Assembly (NCBI GenBank): GCA_964016885.1
Contig: OZ024742.1
Location: 6,446,658-6,510,657, forward strand
From: Eledone cirrhosa
Lineage: Eukaryota; Mollusca; Cephalopoda; Octopoda; Eledonidae
Length of the DNA stretch: 64,000 nt
Direction of reading: 5' to 3'
Shown: in pieces, positions 61,815-64,000 of the stretch
Layout of the letters: every line of letters starts with the position of its first letter
Numbering within the stretch: the first letter of the stretch is position 1
Made by a program: the position numbers and the translations under genes
The notes under the pieces: model-generated
Seen by the model: the letters and a program-made list of their open reading frames with translations, nothing else
The model's database searches: none
What the model was told of the DNA's origin: nothing

Positions 61815-63978
61815 AGTTAGAGGGTTAACCAGAGCAGTTTAGTGATCTATAACATAGTTCCTGACCCTAGAAGTTAGTGGGTTAACCAGAGCAGTTTAGT
61901 GATATATAACATAGTTTCTTAGACTTGAAGTTAGAGGGTTAACCAGAGCAGTTTAGTCATATATAACATAGTTCCCTACCCTAGTAGTTAGAGGGTTAAC
62001 CAGAGCAGTTTAGTGATCTATAACATAGTTCCTGACCCTAGAAGTTAGTGGGTTAACCAGAGCAGTTTAGTGATATATAACATGGTTTCTTACCCCAGTA
62101 GGTAGAGGGTTAACCAGAGCTGTTTAGTGTTCTATAACATGGTTTCTTACCCTAGTAGGTAGAGGGTTAACCAGAGCATTTTAGTGATCTATAACATACT
62201 TCCTTACCCTAGTAGTTAGAGGGTTACCCCGTGCAGTTTAGTGATCTATAACATAGTTTCCTACCCTAGTAGTTAGAGGGTAACCTGAGCAGTTCAGTGA
62301 TCTATAACATAGTTTCTTAGTTTAGTAGTTAGAGGGTTAACCAGAGCAGTTTAGTGATCTATAACATATATCTTTACCCTAGTAGTTAGAGGGTTAACCA
62401 GAGCAGTTTAATGATCTATAACATATTTCTTTACCCTAGTAGTTAGAGGGTTAACCAGAGCAGTTTAGTGATCTATAACATAGTTCCTTAACCTAGTAGT
62501 TAGAGGGTTAACCAGAGCAGTTTAGTGATCTATAAAATAGTTCCTTAACCTAGTAGTTAGAGGGTTAACCAGAGCAGTTTAGTGATCTATAACATAGTTC
62601 CTTACCCTAGTAATTAGAGGGTTAACCAGAGCAGTTTAATGATCTATAACATGGTTTCTTACCCTAGTAGGTAGAGGGTTAACCAGAGCTGTTTAGTGAT
62701 CTATTACATGGTTTCTTACCCTAGTAGGTAGAGGGTTAAGCAGAGCATTTTAGTGATCTATAACATACTTCCTTACCCTAGTAGTTAGAGGGTTAACCAG
62801 AGCTGTTTAGTGATGTATAACATATTTCTTTAACCTAGTAGTTAGAGGGTTAACCAGAGCAGTTTAATGATCTATAACATATTTGTTTACCCTAGTAGTT
62901 AGAGGGTTAACCAGAGCAGTTTAGTGATCTATAACATAGTTCCTTAACATATTAGTTAGAGGGTTAACTAGAGCAGTTTAGTGATCTATAACATAGTTCC
63001 TTAACCTAGTAGTTAGAGGGTTAACCAGAGCAGTTTAGTGATCTATAACATAGTTCCTTACCCTAGTAATTAGAGGGTTAACCAGAGCAGTTTAATGATC
63101 TATAACATGGTTTCTTACCCTAGTAGGTAGAGGGTTAACCAGAGCATTTAATGATCTATAACATACTTCCTTACCCTAGTAGTTAGAGGGTTAACCAGAG
63201 CAGTTTAGTGATATATAACAATAGTTCCTTACCCTAGTAGTTAGAGGGTTAACCAGAGCAGCTTACTGATCTATAACATAGTTCCTTACCCTAATAGGTA
63301 GAGGGTTAACCAGAGCAGTTTAGTGATCCACAACATAGTTCATTTTCCTAGTAGTTAGAGGTTAACCAGAGCAGTTTAGTGATCCACAACATAGTTCCTT
63401 ATCCTAGTAGTTAGAGGGTTAACCAGAAAAGTTTAGTGATACATGACATAGTTCCTTACCCTAGTAGTTAGAGGGTTCACCAGATCAGTTTAGTGATATA
63501 TGACGTAGTTCCTTATCCTAGTAGTTAGAGGGTTCACCAGAGCAGTTTAGTGATATATGACATAGTTCCTTACCCTAGTAGTTAGAGGGTTAACCACAGC
63601 AGTTTAGTGATCTATAACATAGTTTCTTACCCTAGTAGTTAGAGGGTTAACCAGAGCAGTTTAGTGATCTATAACATAGTACCTTACCCTAGAAGTTAGA
63701 GGGTTAACCAGAGCAGTTTAGTGATCTATAACATAGTTCCTTACCCTAGAAGTTAGAGGGTTAACCAGAGCAGTTTAGTGATCTATAACATAGTTCCTGA
63801 CCCTAGAAGTTAGTGGGTTAACCAGAGCAGTTTAGTGATATATAACATTGTTTCTTACCCTAGTAGTTAGAGGGTTAACCACAGCAGTTTAGTGATCTAT
63901 AACATAGTTTCTTACCCTAGTAGTTAGAGGGTTAACCAGAGCAGTTTAGTGATCTATAGCATAGTTTCTTAGCCTAGC
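61815..63978 (+). repeat. 2,164-bp tandem duplication, copy 2
   Basis: This is a complete second copy of 59,651-61,814 with all informative changes conserved. The left edge is fixed by CTAGCAG (61,814) against CTAGAAG (59,650). It ends 22 bases before the end of the window, at the same CTAGCAG context, so a third copy may follow outside the window. Confidence 0.9.
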
Positions 63979-64000
63979 AGTTAGAGGGTTAACCAGAGCA

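Larger units (their letters stand above)
1..64000 (+). repeat. 57-bp satellite DNA array, whole window
   Basis: The window is a single head-to-tail array of a 57-bp monomer, roughly 1,120 copies, with no unique sequence between them and no inverted monomer seen. The register is easiest to follow from the recurring strings TAGTAGTTAGAGGGTTAACC, AGAGCAGTTTAGTGATCTAT and AACATAGTTCCTTACCC. Most monomers are exactly 57 bp. A minority are 56 bp (for example those with AGAGGTTAACC or GCATTTAATGATC) or 58 bp (those with TAACAATAG). The array continues past both ends of the window. The majority monomer has stops in all six frames, so no coding region is supported. The size, purity and layered duplication are those of eukaryotic heterochromatic satellite. 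The chromosome position (centromere, pericentromere, subtelomere) and the species cannot be read from the sequence. Confidence 0.98.

Noticed and set aside
1..64000. CRISPR array
   Set aside because: Repeats abut directly with no unique spacers, the unit is 57 bp, and no cas-like gene is present.
1..64000. Repetitive protein-coding gene (57 bp is 19 codons)
   Set aside because: All six frames of the majority monomer contain stops, and these recur in phase. The variants I examined do not open a frame for long.
1..64000. TATA-box promoters at GATATATAAC
   Set aside because: TATATAA occurs in a large fraction of monomers simply because GATC to GATA is a common variant. No initiator, gene or other promoter context accompanies it.
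1..64000. 3' splice sites (TTTCTTACCCTAG)
   Set aside because: The pyrimidine stretch followed by TAG is part of the monomer and occurs about every 57 bp. There is no exon or donor context.
1..64000. CENP-B box
   Set aside because: The nearest candidates (TTCGAGGG in the GTTCGAGG monomers) lack the second CpG half of the 17-bp motif. No match was seen.
1..64000. True telomere tract
   Set aside because: Only isolated hexamers are present, never two TTAGGG units in a row.
1..64000. Bacterial or plasmid iteron origin
   Set aside because: Iterons are short, few, and next to a rep gene. About 1,120 copies over 64 kb with HOR structure do not fit.

Overview
The whole 64-kb window is one uninterrupted tandem satellite array. 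I found no gene, RNA gene, mobile element, origin or unique-sequence island in it. The basic unit is a 57-bp monomer, always head to tail on the same strand, about 1,120 copies edge to edge. The interval 10,142-10,198 is an exact copy of the majority sequence (22 G+C of 57, about 39% GC, no CpG). Arrays of this size and layered structure are typical of eukaryotic constitutive heterochromatin (centromeric, pericentromeric, subtelomeric, or a sex or B chromosome). I cannot name the species or chromosome site, and I do not recognise this monomer as a published satellite. Telomere-like hexamers (GGGTTA, ACCCTA) occur in every monomer. They fit an organism with TTAGGG-type telomeres but do not prove it.

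Monomers fall into recognisable classes marked by shared substitutions, for example ACCCCGTG, GAGCATTTT followed by ATACTTCC, TTCCTGACCC, TTAGACTTG, ATATATCTTT, TTAACATATTAG, TATGACGTAG, CACAGCATTGTAG, TTAATCAAAG and GATCCACAAC. The classes recur in a fixed order, so the array is a higher-order repeat (HOR). Its large units range from about 2.0 to 4.5 kb, and their lengths are close to whole numbers of monomers.

Layout: 1-7.7 kb is the most heterogeneous part and carries an older, degraded ~1.7-kb (30-monomer) HOR. From 7.7 kb rightward the array is a series of recent large tandem duplications: 3,531 bp (7.7-14.8 kb), 2,960 bp (16.8-22.7 kb, copies identical by eye), about 3,020 bp (20.5-26.6 kb), 1,996 bp (24.8-28.6 kb), 1,994 bp (30.6-34.6 kb), 4,499 bp (40.8-49.3 kb), 3,933 bp (47.9-55.8 kb) and 2,164 bp (59.65-63.98 kb). 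Between them are mosaic stretches that reuse the same classes, and short 5- or 6-monomer local duplications.

The majority monomer has a stop codon in all six frames. Because 57 is a multiple of 3, the stops repeat in phase, so the array is closed to translation throughout. The sequence reads as the product of repeated unequal exchange or amplification of blocks of tens of monomers. The biological interest lies in the duplication history, the sub-structure of the monomer, and whether the near-identical blocks are genuine or assembly artefacts.
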